From Isoetes taiwanensis (Eukaryota; Streptophyta; Lycopodiopsida; Isoetales; Isoetaceae), in assembly GCA_021234155.1 (NCBI GenBank), contig JAJEKV010000671.1, positions 57,001-121,000 of the forward strand: a stretch of DNA of 64,000 bases, given 5' to 3'. A program made the position numbers and the translations under genes. Shown here one piece after another: positions 31,982 through 43,908 of this stretch (position 1 is its first letter; each line of letters opens with the position of its first letter). The notes under the pieces are model-generated. The model saw nothing but the letters and a program-made list of their open reading frames with translations, did not search any database and had not been told where the DNA came from.

Positions 31982-34597
31982 GCGGTTTTCCCCCCGGACG
32001 ATTTCCTCTTGCCTTGCTTGGTGCGGCCGGATCTGCGGCCCACGGCGTCTGAAGCGCCACTACATCTAAGCCATGGTGATCTGTAGGAGCCCATGGTTAA
32101 GCTCCTTGTCTGTTGGCGGCAATTCTCGATTATACGTGTAGCTCCCGGTGATTTTTGGTGGCAACGCAGCAGCCCTCAAATTTTCAGCAGTGTTTCGGTA
32201 GCAGCTCTCGATTCTCGGTGGCTCGGTAGTGACTCTTAAATTTTGGCTGAGGTAATGTATTTGTGAACTTATTTGAAGTTTGATTTTAGAAGGCGGTATG
32301 ATATGATGCAACCAGGGGGCAGCGACTATGGCTTTGCGCCACTTCTTCGCGTAAGCAGATTTCTTGTATCGCCAGATCCACACACTTTTTCTAAAGGGCA
32401 TTCTTGCTTGCGAGGATATTATTCTTCTCGCTTCTTCTCATTGTTGAATACTTGGGCTCCCTTGAATCCTTGGTTTTGAAAACTTGGAAAGTGAGAGCAT
32501 GTCCGCTGCGTTATGATCTTGGAGAGCGACAGGTTCATATCCGAAAGGGAGAGGAGGGAAAAATGAGAGGAATGTTTGTAACACTCTATTCTATGCTTCC
32601 CAAAGTCTCAAAGAAAGGTATTTCTTTTATGCAAAACCATAAAGCGTGTTTTGTGCCCTGCATAATGATCCGAACTAGAAACACTACTTTGGTCCGGATT
32701 TTTGTAGTCAAAGCTGAATTATTCTTCTTCTTTTTTATCCAAAGAGTTATGCATCTAAATGCAAACTGATTTTTGGGTTTAACCCATGTTTCCAGGCGGA
32801 CAAAATCGACCATAGTTTGATAACGTATCAAGTCCTGAGCAAGATTTTTCAAAATTTTGATGGCATCTTGAGTCCCTGACCACATTGGAAAAGTGTTTGG
32901 ATATGGGTATGGGATATGTACTTCACCAAAGTAGTAGTTTTGTGGTGGCAAGTGATCCATAGATGCCTGCGTGTTATCATAAAAGTAATCGATTTGAGCT
33001 CGCCCGGAGCAAGATTTTCAAAATTTATTGAAGAAGGGAGTTCAAAGTTGTTTATCTTTAAGGGCAGATGGGGATTTTTCGGTGGAAACAAGATAAAATT
33101 GTTTACAGCACAATTTGTTCTTCTCTTGATCAAAGAAGTATTGCAGGGGTTATAATAATCCTGTGGTTGTGCTCACGGTTGTAATATTTTCTTGTGTGCC
33201 AAGAAGCCAAAGAAGGCACATCAAATGGTTCGGAAGAAGGAGGTTGTTTATCTTTAGCTTGATGGTAGCAAGATAAAATTGTTATGTTTACAAATTGTTC
33301 TTCTCTTGATCCAAGCCTTTGGGGTTATAAAGTCTTTGCACATGCAAATCCTTCAAAAAAAAAAAAAAAAGTTTTCAAAATTTATTGAAGAAGGGAGTTC
33401 AAAAATCCGAGTTGTCTCCAAGAAGGCAAATCCGGAGTTGTCTCCAAAGGGAGTTGTCTCCAAAGGCTGGCCAGCCGGCATAGTAATCATAGTTTTCCTT
33501 GAGTTCCAAGCTATTAAATATTGTCCTACTTTTGCACTTTATGATGCAAAATAAAAATTTCTGTATTAAAGGAGAACATATTGTATTGAATTTCGTATTA
33601 AAAGAGAACATAATGATGAATGGTCATGAACTCTGCATCTTATGTTCACTTTTCCTTAAATAATATAAGAAATTTGATTATATTGTCTCTTTATGTGCAA
33701 TTAAGTACTAAATTAAGTACTAAATGAAATGTTGCACCAAGAAATATGTAACAAATTCTAAAAGTGACAAGGATACAATACTAAGAAACACTTGTACAAA
33801 AAAAAAAACAAGTGACCTTTTTCTCGATCAATAGGTAATAACATCACATACTTTTAATTAGAAACCACAATGTTCTTATTTGTAACATTGTTTCCGACGC
33901 GTCTTGATTGCATTATTTACATGTAGACATTTATTTGATATGCCACGTGTCAATATCTCATTAGTTAAACAACCACACTAGAAACTCACGTTTTTTTCTA
34001 TGTGTTATTATATTACTTTTTACATGTCCTCATTTTAAGAAAACAATAGCTAGATTTCAATAACACATGTAGTGTTTCGTAAATTAAAAAAAGGCCATGC
34101 GTGGTTTTCTTAATTTTGCAAAAACAACACTTGAAACGGCGGTCCATATTGAGGAAAAGAACATTTGAAAATATTATTTTTCTATTTCCCCTCGTTTTTT
34201 TTTATAGTTCTTTATTTCTAGTGTTGTAATTTAGTTTTTCAGGTGTAGTAAAATTAAAACCTATGCGTGCTATTTTAAAGCTAAACAACGCGTGATTTTA
34301 CAAAAAACAACAGCGAAGGAAAAAAGTACACGTTGACAAAAATTCACAAAAACTATATCAATTTTTTCTACGCGTGGATTTTTCTGCCAAAAGACCACCG
34401 TGGAAATTTTTTTGCCAAAAACCACTGTCTCTTTGTGCAAATCCGGATAAACGGGCCACGTGGACTTTTGGGGCCATTTTGGTGTTGTTTTTGGCATAAA
34501 ACAACACTTCCGTACAACTAAAAAACAACTGTGGACCAAAAATTGGGGTCAGTGTGTTTATATGGAGAACTTTGAATAATGTGGACGAGTCCCCGTG
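31982..34597. other. no supported gene; AT-rich, small duplications
   Basis: Short unrelated open frames only. A short poly-A run lies near 33355-33370, and several CACGTGG-like words lie between 33.9 and 34.5 kb. The leftmost part of the interrupted LINE may begin just before 34597, because the frame reading NVDESPCSRLVYQEFL is continuous once the insertion is ignored. Confidence 0.4.
33005..33410 (+). repeat. local scrambled duplication
   Basis: AAATTTATTGAAGAAGGGAG occurs near 33020 and 33378. TTGTTTATCTTTA plus AAGATAAAATTGTT and TTGTTCTTCTCTTGATC occur near 33050-33130 and again near 33245-33312. Two overlapping duplicated segments are thus interleaved. Confidence 0.7.
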
Positions 34598-36088
34598 TTC
34601 ACGTCTTGTTTATTTTTATTTTATTTTATTTTGAAGATAAGGCAGTTTTTGTATTCATATGATATAACTTTACATCACAAAAATAGAATAGAATAGAATA
34701 GACCCTGAAGATTCAGGGAAAAAGATAAGAAATTGTTCTCAGAATATACAGTAAATGAAAAAAGTAGAGTACTCATCATGGAGTTGTTCAACATCTTCTT
34801 TGGCTCAACTTACTATAGGGAACAACCTTCTTCTGCTGAACCAAATACCATAGGACCTTCTCCATAAATTTTCACCACTAATCCATTACTTGCTCAACTG
34901 CAACAGCTTCTGTTACCCTTACTGGCCAGATTTGGATTAAGCGCAGGTAATAATTCCTAGTATCCTTTGCAGACTAGTAGGATAAATTGGACCAAAACCT
35001 GAATAGAAAAGGAGGACATATAGACAAGTAATTGCCCAAACCTTATGCCTGAAGAGAACGCATTCCCATTGTAGAGGTAGCAGAGCTCCTAGCTCCCCAT
35101 GCTTCTGAATCCATTAAAATCCAACTAGACCTCAGCCCAGCCCTAGATAATGATCCAAAAGATGGTGCATTGTTGGAGAAACCTCTAGGTCATCATGCTT
35201 CCATACAGGCGAAAATTCAAGAACTAGCAGTCTACATAAACCTAAATTAGAAAGTGAAATCCAAGGTCTCCCGAAACTTGAGTTTCAAGATTTTTAATCC
35301 AATAACCTGACCACATCTGCAAAGACACTTAGAAATTTCCATATATACATAGAACATTAAAAAGAAAGCAGTAATAAATGGAATAGGCTGCCACACTATT
35401 CCTGAAGCTGCCACCTTCTTTTATGGATCTGATTCTCTGCCTCCAAGCAGCCTAACCAATCAACAATCTAGATAATAGCAGAGGTTAATGAGGCTCAAAC
35501 AGTTAGCTTGAAGCTAGTTAGGCTTAGAACAAGCTCAACCCACCAGACTACTCTCAGAGCCCAACCTTAAAATATCAACTGTATTAAGACACCAAAACGT
35601 ACCGCCATAATTTTCAAAAACTGACTAATCACACTGCCATGGCTACAGAAAGAAACAAACCCTGCTGCTTCCATCTACTTGCTCTATGTACTTCTGCAGT
35701 AAGAAACGGGAAAAAGGAAAGAACTTTTCTGCCAAATTATATTTCGAAAGATTTAAATATGGATCACCTGGGTGAAAGCCATGGATCCTTGCCTGTGAAT
35801 CAAAGCAGAAGAAGTCCCTTCGCCTGGCCACAAATTAAAATCCTTGCCCTAATCCAATCCCATCTCCATCCAGGAAAACAACAAAAATATGTTGCAGGAT
35901 CTGCAGAACAATCCAGATGACCCCACAAAATATGTTGCAGCCTTTCTCGGATGCCGATGGGCAGGCTAGGGCGTATGAGCATAATCGGCCAGCCCAGGAC
36001 AGAGCCCTAGGCAGCCAAACGGTGCCGTCCCATTCCGTCCGTAACTTCCGTCCATAAAAAAAAAAAAGAGTTTTCACGTCTTGTTTAT
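34598..36088 (-). mobile_element. 1.46 kb retro-insertion with perfect 16-bp target duplication
   Basis: TTCACGTCTTGTTTAT occurs at 34598-34613 and 36073-36088. The inserted 34614-36072 begins with (TTTTA)n TTTTGAAGATAAGG on the plus strand, that is, a poly-A-like tail on the minus strand. The same terminus (TTTTTTTGAAGGTAAGG) is found at about 53525, so it looks like the 3' end of a repeated retroelement family inserted in minus orientation. A run of A just before the right duplication is the other edge. No complete protein is readable inside. It could be a 5'-truncated LINE, a non-autonomous partner, or a retrocopy. Confidence 0.7.
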
Positions 36089-38296
36089 CAAGAATTTTTA
36101 CAAGCAGTACAAACGAGTAGTGCATAATAAGAAGAGATTGTTCATAAAGGATAAACAACAACTTCATTGCTGGCGTTATTTGGAGGAGCCAAAGCTTTTT
36201 TGGAACGGTCTTAAGAGACACAAATAAGAAGCTATACCTCTAACAACGCGGGATCTATAGCAGCATGTAGCAAATTTGTATCATAATGTTGAGATACCAG
36301 TTGAAGTAAGATAACAGAAAACCAGATTTGGTGATCACAACCGAAGAAATAGCGGCAGGCATCTCTTCATTAGCGAATGGCAAAGCACAGAATCACATGG
36401 GCTTGTGTGCAGAACATTTGAAATGGGCAGGCCTTACAATTCATCCTTTTTGGCGAAAATGTTTAATATGGCAGTAGCACAGGGGTTTCCATTAGACTGG
36501 TGTCGGAATAGGGTAGTTCCAGTATATAAAGGTGGCATGAGAAAGGAGTTCAACAATTATCAAACTATTTTGGTTAGTATCTTGTTCTCAAAACTCTTTT
36601 CCACAATTCTAGAGAACGAAATTGAGTGTTTGGGCAGAATATAATCATAAACGGGCAGAGGCTGGTTTTAGAGCAGGAAGATCTACCTTAGATCTATTGA
36701 AGACTATATTCGATTATGTCAAAGGTTCAAGAAAACCGGGTTATATGGCATTTGTAGACTTCCAAAAAAGCCTTCGATAGAGTGCCGAGAGACCAACTAT
36801 GGGAGAGATTGGAAAAGTTAGATGTGCCACATGAATCAGGATATCAGAGAGGCGGTCAGGGTGCTTTATAAAAAAGTGTTAGTACAACTATCTCAACCTT
36901 TTTCCTTGAGCATCTCAGATTGTATAGAGAGTAATGTTGGGGTTAAGCAGGGATGCCCGCTATCCCCCACGTTATTTGGTTTGTTCATTGACGGCTTGGA
37001 AGAATGGCTTCATGATAACTGCCCATGGGGAATAGAAATGCATGGATATGTGATTCAATTATTAATGTATGCCGATGATGTAGTCATCTTTGCACGCTCT
37101 ATAGAACATATGCAAAAGCATTTGGATGGATTGACAGCCTTTTGTGAACAAACAGGTATGCAGGTAAATCTGGAGAAAACAAGTATCATGATAGTAGGAG
37201 TATTGAAGCAAGAACCTGTTTTCAAATATAAAGGGAGTGTGGTGGATATGTGTGATTTATACAAATACCTGGGTTTTGTTTTTAGGAGGAAGCACATATG
37301 GAATGCATGTGTTGCTCAACGGGTTGATGGAGGATACAAAGCTTTATATGCACTTCAAAGTATGTGCAGGAGATCGCATCTTTGGTCTTGGCATCTTAAG
37401 GTAAGGCTCTTTCAGTCTTTGGTGATGAATGTCGTACTATATGGATGTGAGATTTGGGGGGCAAGTCTCCCACAATGCACAATGCTTGTGGGAGGACATT
37501 GAGCAAATATTAAGAAGTTTCTAAGATTAGAATTAGGTGTTAAATCTCAAACACCATATCCCATGATGTTGGCAGAGAATGGGCTTATGCCTCTAAAGGG
37601 GGAAGCACTTCTTAGATGTATATTTTATATTAAGAAGGTACAGGACATGGATGAGATCAGACTTCCGCATAAAGCTTTGATGGCTAGTAAAGAGAAAGGA
37701 TTGTTCCAGGATGTCATGAAATGGCTTGGTAAATGGGATATGACCTGGGACGAAGCCTCTTTAGTGGACTCAGATCTGAAAACATGGCTATCTTCAAGAA
37801 TTCATAGGAAGATGTGGTCACAACCAAAGACTAAGATGATTTTATATAAGCAGAATATTAATCCCAAACTAGAACACGCAGGTCATTTGAGGGAGAATAT
37901 ATCTTACGGAAGAGGCACGCTATATGTAGGATTCGTTTGAGTTCACATCATTTGAGGATTGAGGTGGGGAGATGGGGTCATATTGTTCCAAAAGACCAAA
38001 GATATTGTCAAATATGTGATACAGATCAGATGGAAGATGAGGATCATGCATTACTTCGATGCAAAGCATATGAGGCGTTGCGTGATGAATGCGGAATTTA
38101 CTTTAATGATCTCCAAACACTTTTCACCCTAGATGGTGACATTCTAGGGAAATATCTAATAGAACTCCTTAGTTACAGGGAGTCTTGCATGGATGCCCTT
38201 CGAGCAATTGATACGGTAGACTCAGACACTGTGAACGAGAGTGATGAGCTAGATGAGGATTCAAAAACTCATCTATTATTTTACGATGATGTTTAA
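36089..38296 (+). mobile_element. LINE ORF2 (reverse transcriptase with C-terminal CCHC), interrupted upstream
   Basis: Protein-like sequence starts at the right edge of the insertion (YQEFLQAVQTSSA) and passes EEPKLFWNGLKRHK and EEIAAGISSLANGKAQNHMG. The RT body follows: QGFPLDWCRNRVVPVYKGG, AGFRAGRSTLDLL, QGCPLSPTLFGLFIDGLEEW, catalytic YADD at 37068-37079, then LFQSLVMNVVLYGCEIWGAS. The C-terminus (37937-38296) has a zinc knuckle CQICDTDQMEDEDHALLRC (C-x2-C..H-x4-C). The stretch 36822-37480 is uninterrupted, making this one of the younger LINEs here. Shifts occur near 36660, 36770, 37480 and 37930. The QGCPxSxTLFGLFID style is shared with the minus-strand LINE at 49.4-52.9 kb. Confidence 0.85.
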
Positions 38297-39914
38297 ACAA
38301 TATTTGTCTAATAGGCCCTTGAGGCCCCCCATAGACATAATAAACTTTCTTTCTCTCTCTCCCTCCCTCCCTCCCTCCCTCCCTCTCTATCCCCCCAGGA
38401 ACGATAGCCATTTTGCAAATGATGAATGCATGAAAGTGAGGTCTAGTTACATTTATTGCATCATGTGAATGGAGAACCATGTGAAATATATAGGGGAATC
38501 GTCGGATCCTTAGAAACATACAAAACAATATATGAAGAATCCAAATAGAGAAATAAGGCGGGGGAGGGAGGGAGGGAGATGCAAAAGAACTTAGGAACTG
38601 TGAATTGTTTTGCATATCAATTTCGTTCAGGATATGAAGGAAGAACTCGTTATTATAAATTGAAGAAGGTTGCTAGGAATTTAATAGCATGAGATACATG
38701 GAAGTTGCAAGAAAAGTAAAGCTACTTAAAAATGCAAAGGCATGTCGTTTGTTGCTCAATAGTTATGGTTCGAATTTTGAGCCTAGGCCCCGTCGAAGGC
38801 AATGATCTGGAGTCCGTGGTTGAGCTCGAACATGCATTTATATGCCAAGCAATGCTCCTACCATTGTGACGTGTAGCATCTTGGATGCAGTGTCAATGTC
38901 GCTGAACATTCTTAACTCTTCTGTCGCGTCGTCGTTCCCACAAGTACCCCCTCCTCCAAAAAAAAAAAAGGGGGCATTTCCGAGTTTTCCCTTCTGTTAT
39001 AATGCTTCACAATGAAAAAATTCCAACAAAAAAACAGGGAATTTGGCTCAAATGGCAATAACTGAATTTGGTCTTGTTGGAAAAAAAGTGCTACATAAAA
39101 AACCAACTCAAACGAGCATAACATTTGAAGAATTTGATCTTGTTGGAAAGATCTTACCTTAATTTATATTGTTTGTGAAGATAAGTTTTGAATTTGAGGA
39201 GCAAAAAAATTTACACACAAAAATGCTTTCATTTGTAGGGTATTTTTGATATTTACAAACTTGAGGGGTATATTTAGAATCTTCCCCGATTAATTATAGG
39301 AACACTATAGGTCCAGTCGTTGAACTTTATTCTTGTTCTTGTCACTGTGGACGTTAAAATATACTTCCTTCCTTCCTTCCTTTAACTTTATTCTTTGCTT
39401 TCCTATTTGCTTGACCAAAATTCTAATCCGATATTGTCTATTGTCTGTTCAAGCCAAAGGAGTTAAAATTGGTAGTCTTCCAAATTTATTGTTTAAGAAA
39501 ATTCATTTGAACTAATTATCTGAATGCAATTTAATTTAATCACCTAATCTAATCTATCAATTGTCTTATTATATCGAAATCTAATATTTTTTGCTCGGAT
39601 TCTTTACTACTGCCCTTGTTATAGTAGAGCTGGAACCAACCATTGCTTTCTATCAGGTCATTTAATGTATATAGCCCTTGGATACCTGAATGGCTTACAA
39701 AACTCAAAGTGTGCATCAGATGATGCCTCATTTATTAAGAGAATGAACCATTTGATGACCAGGACAAGAATTTGAAGATGGATTTGTTGAGAATATTAAT
39801 GATGCAGCTATGTGATGATTCAAAACACTTCTGAAGCTACAACGGCTACAAGGTTGCTTGCTTCTGAGTGGAAGTAAAAAAGGGAGCATGCTTTCCCTCG
39901 AGCAAGCATGATCC
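38297..39914. other. no gene; LINE 3' flank and simple repeats
   Basis: Contains a (TCCC)n run at 38352-38385, a GGGAGGGAGGGAG stretch near 38565-38578, a poly-A at about 38959-38970 that could be the LINE tail, a duplicated GAATTTGATCTTGTTGGAAA word (39065 and 39130), and (CTTC)n near 39368-39380. Confidence 0.4.
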
Positions 39915-40678
<764 letters not shown>

Positions 40679-40699
40679 CTTATAGGCAGAGTTAAACAA

Positions 40700-41370
40700 G
40701 TGACATCACTAGGTTAATGTTCCGCATCAGAGACAATGCCATAACAAACGTGCTGGCGCCACAAAATAGCTCAGAGATATTCTCTGCCAGAATAAAATGC
40801 ATCACCAAGAAGGGGGAATGTACAGTTAGCGATTTTTTTGATACCCCTACTGACATGGCAGGGGTAATTTGAAGGTGACATTGGCCACGTTGGGTAAATG
40901 CACGCCACCTGGCAGTCACGCAGCATGCGTTACCCCCTACAAAACATATAGAGGTGCATATCTAGGGCAAAAATCACTAGAAGGAAAATTGATTTGAAGT
41001 ATCTCGGAACAAACAATATAATAACTGACATGTTCACTGGGTAGGAAACGATTCTGCAGGTGCATCGCAAAATTGGGGATGACCATAGTATGATCATATT
41101 GTTGTTTCACTTGAGGGAAAGCAGTTCTAGGCTTTGGAGTTTGCAGAACAACAGTCCAAAGTTTCACTTACGATCCAAGTTCTAAGTAGCCTACATTTAT
41201 TTGCATTCGACATGTTTAAAATCCAAAAGTTCTAAGTCCACTTGTTTGCATTCAACATGTTTTGTATGTTTTGTATACAAGAATGTTTCTTTATCTTGCA
41301 TGTGGAAGCACCGCCGACGTGCGTCAGCGCGGAGGCGGCGTTGACACAGCAGAATGCAAGGTAAAGAAAC
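40700..41370. other. no gene recognised upstream of the PGM exons
   Basis: Earlier exons of phosphoglucomutase would be expected here on the minus strand, but I cannot see them. Short frames only. Confidence 0.35.
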
Positions 41371-41371
41371 A

Positions 41372-42114
41372 TTGTTGCAACGTAAAGTTTGTGTCAGGGT
41401 TCATTCTGGCGGCTTCGGCTATGGCGATGGTGCCCTGCTCCGGCTGTGGCGCCCCAACTCCAATTTGCAGCTCTGCTTTGGCTATGGCACCGTAACTCAG
41501 TTGTGACGGCTTCTTCTGGTTGTAAATTTCTGTTATGTTTGTGCTTATGTTTGTGTTTTCTTGTGCATCTCAGATCTCTTGTTCTTGATCGGCAAAAGAT
41601 GCAACTCAGCATAAACGCTTGCATAAATGCTTTGAGAATCAGTGGCAGAGCAGGCGTCTTTGGACAAGACTGCCGGACTTGGACATGGCTTATAAATTTG
41701 AGTCCTCTTATAAATTTTTGAGTCCTCTATTTCTGAGTCCTCTTATAAATTTGCTTCTGCTGTGTAATACGTACAAGGCAAGCTCGTTTGGAGAAGACCC
41801 GCTGTTCCGCCCAATCTGGCTGTCGTTTTTTGGCCGGGCTCTTTTGTTCCACGCCTGAAGAAGAGTTGACCTGAAAATAAAACAAGAAAGTAGAATGCAT
41901 GTAAGAATGCAAATAAGAATTTTAGAAGGCAAGTAAGAATCTCGAAATACAAGTAAACTTCAAGAATACAGGTAAGAAATTCTAGTATGTCGAGTAAAAA
42001 CTTAGAATGCAAGCCAAGAGGACATTCCGAGAAAAAACAAAAAGACACGTGGCGGCAGCTCATTAGCGGATTAGCCAGAATGAACCCTAACCAAACTTTA
42101 CGTATGTTGGAACA
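41372..42114. mobile_element. 743-bp element with ~40-bp terminal inverted repeats
   Basis: Left end 41372-41410 contains GTAAAGTTTG, then AGGGTTCATTCTGGC. Right end 42074-42114 is its reverse complement, with GCCAGAATGAACCCT and CAAACTTTAC, differing by a 3-bp gap and a few changes. Inside, 41890-42015 is a run of degenerate AGAATGCAAGTAAGAATTT-type repeats. No transposase is encoded, so it would be non-autonomous. No clear target duplication was found. Confidence 0.45.
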
Positions 42115-42529
42115 AGCATTAAGGATCTAGCAAACAACATAACAAAACAAAACAGTCAATTGCTTGCTAATTCTTAGAAAAGACTATCTGGGTGGCCTGT
42201 GCTGCCGCTTCCTAAAAGATGGGGATGCCTACTTATTCTATTGTTGTAGTCTATTTTCAATTAGGCTAATCAATCACACGAGCTCCTTTGTTTTCAAACA
42301 TTTGCGTTTCTCTACACATGTATACATGTATGTACTTCAAAATGATGGCATGAAAAACTATGGTTCATGTAGCCGGTGAGCCACATTTATGGTTCTGAGA
42401 TCTGTGCCACAAATTCTAGAGCTTCCTCTTCTGCAAACTTAGATTTCTGCAATGAACAGATCAAAAGAAGCAAACCGAACGATTTGTAAATCACATGGAT
42501 GTTCAGGTTATTTCCACTGAAGAATGGAT

Positions 42530-43032
42530 AGAAGATTCGCCCCTGGTAGAATTCCTGAAGGCAAAAGCAAAATAGGCTGCTGATAGAATCAGGGTAAGCA
42601 CAGTAGAGGCTACGGCCACGGAAAATGCTCCGGAATTGCAACCTTTGAACAATGCTGCGCACGACCTTTGGTCGGACGTGAATTCATTACGGTACCTACT
42701 AGAAGAACGGTTTCTGGAAATACCAAAGCTAAACCGCACAGCAGGAAACATTGATGGACATTATATATTCGAATCTGTTGAATATCCTAGCTAGAAATTT
42801 TTTCTGATTATTATCCAGCAGAAAAGAACACCGCTTGTAAAGATCTTACCAAGAAAATCCGAATAAAAGTGTGATTGCAACACGGTGTTCACCTCTGTCC
42901 GAGCTTGATTTGAGCCCCAGCACCATCTCGCCCAAAGATCATTCCTTGAGCAAGAAATAGAGACACAAATGCAACAATTCCCAGAGCTGTGACTCCACTT
43001 TTGCTGCGGTATGCAATAGGAAAGGGATTCAT
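42530..43032 (-). pseudogene. DUF1218-like (MWL-type) four-helix membrane protein exons
   Basis: From ATG at 43032-43030 the minus strand reads MNPFPIAYRSKSGVTALGIV, then AFVSLFLAQGMIFGRDG, a membrane segment preceded by Tyr-x-Ser, and reaches an AG|GTGAAC donor or TGA stop at about 42889. A second piece, about 42700-42570, reads SCAALFKGCNSGAFSVAVAS and VLTLILSAAYFAFAFR. The pattern (a first helix after C/A-Y-x-S, and a later 'SC..L.KG.F.A...LT...S..Y' helix) is that of plant DUF1218 proteins, some of which modify wall lignin. The central helices are not identified, so this is partial. A further exon-like piece at 42460-42385 reads SKFAEEEALEFVAQISEP and may belong to another gene. The copia element sits about 370 bp upstream of the start. 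Confidence 0.45.
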
Positions 43033-43107
43033 CGTGGTCAGATCGCGACCTTTAAAAAACAAAACATTGTCGATTATGTTAAAACCATTCCTAACGCTAC
43101 GAATTTC

Positions 43108-43229
43108 CGCTCAAGAACGTGCAATAGAACTAGAGCTACGGTTTTTCTGTCCAAGAACTTGCAAAAGAACTGGATCATCCATTTTTCCGTTCACAGAGAC
43201 ATGCAAAAGAACTAGAGCATCGATTTAAC
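43108..43229 (+). repeat. three tandem copies of a 40-41 bp unit
   Basis: Units start at 43108, 43149 and 43189. They share CAAGAAC-like starts and GCAAAAGAACTRGAGC-like middles. A partial fourth follows to about 43260. Confidence 0.65.
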
Positions 43230-43407
43230 AAGCAAAAGAACTAAAGCATTCTGCAAAAAGTAAAAGAAAGGACGTTCCTAGAACTGCGATTTTGCTGTTC
43301 AAGAACATCCAGAGAAATTAAACTAGTACTCGCATTTTTGCAAAAGAAAAGACAAGGGCAAAAGAAACCGTGCTTCGGCGATACTCAGCAGCAAATGCAA
43401 AGACCAT

Positions 43408-43755
43408 TGTTGAATACACTTGGCATGTTCAGCCAAACGCCGTGGCGGTGAAGGGCAATGACAAGTGAAGGTCTGGATGTGCAAGATCGGAGGAAAGAAA
43501 AAGGAACGACTAAACAGGGCGGGGAGTGAGCGCAGTGAAACCAACGGAGTGGAGGCCAAACAGGTGAAAAGAAGTGCCGAAGCTGTAGGAGAGGGTGCGC
43601 ATAACCTGAGGGCTTCCGGATTGGAGGAGGAAGCTGAGAACAAGCAAAGAGGGCAACGGCCAAGGAGCAGAGCCGGTCAAGAATCCAAGGTCGCTTGGGC
43701 TGTCAGGGCAAAGGTAATCGCGGGCTAAGCATCTATTTGATTTCTAAATCCAACA
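43408..43755 (+). repeat. copia 5' LTR
   Basis: TG...CA ends. 348 bp. Pairs with the 3' LTR at 47453-47801, sharing its start, GACAAGTGAAGGTC, GAGGGTGCGCA and the AAGCATCTATTTGATTTCTA end. Confidence 0.93.
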
Positions 43756-43758
43756 AAG

Positions 43759-43770
43759 TGGTATCAGAGC
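43759..43770 (+). other. copia primer-binding site
   Basis: TGGTATCAGAGC, complementary to the 3' end of plant initiator-Met tRNA, three bases after the 5' LTR. Confidence 0.93.
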
Positions 43771-43908
43771 TAGGCTTTGATCTGCAGGGAGATGCCGGGT
43801 ATTCAAATTAGATTGCTTGTGGTATTTGGCGTAAAACAAATTGGAGAAGTGATTCAACGGGCAAAGATCGATTTTGCCAAAGACAGTCGCTGAAGGAAGA
43901 TTCTGTGC

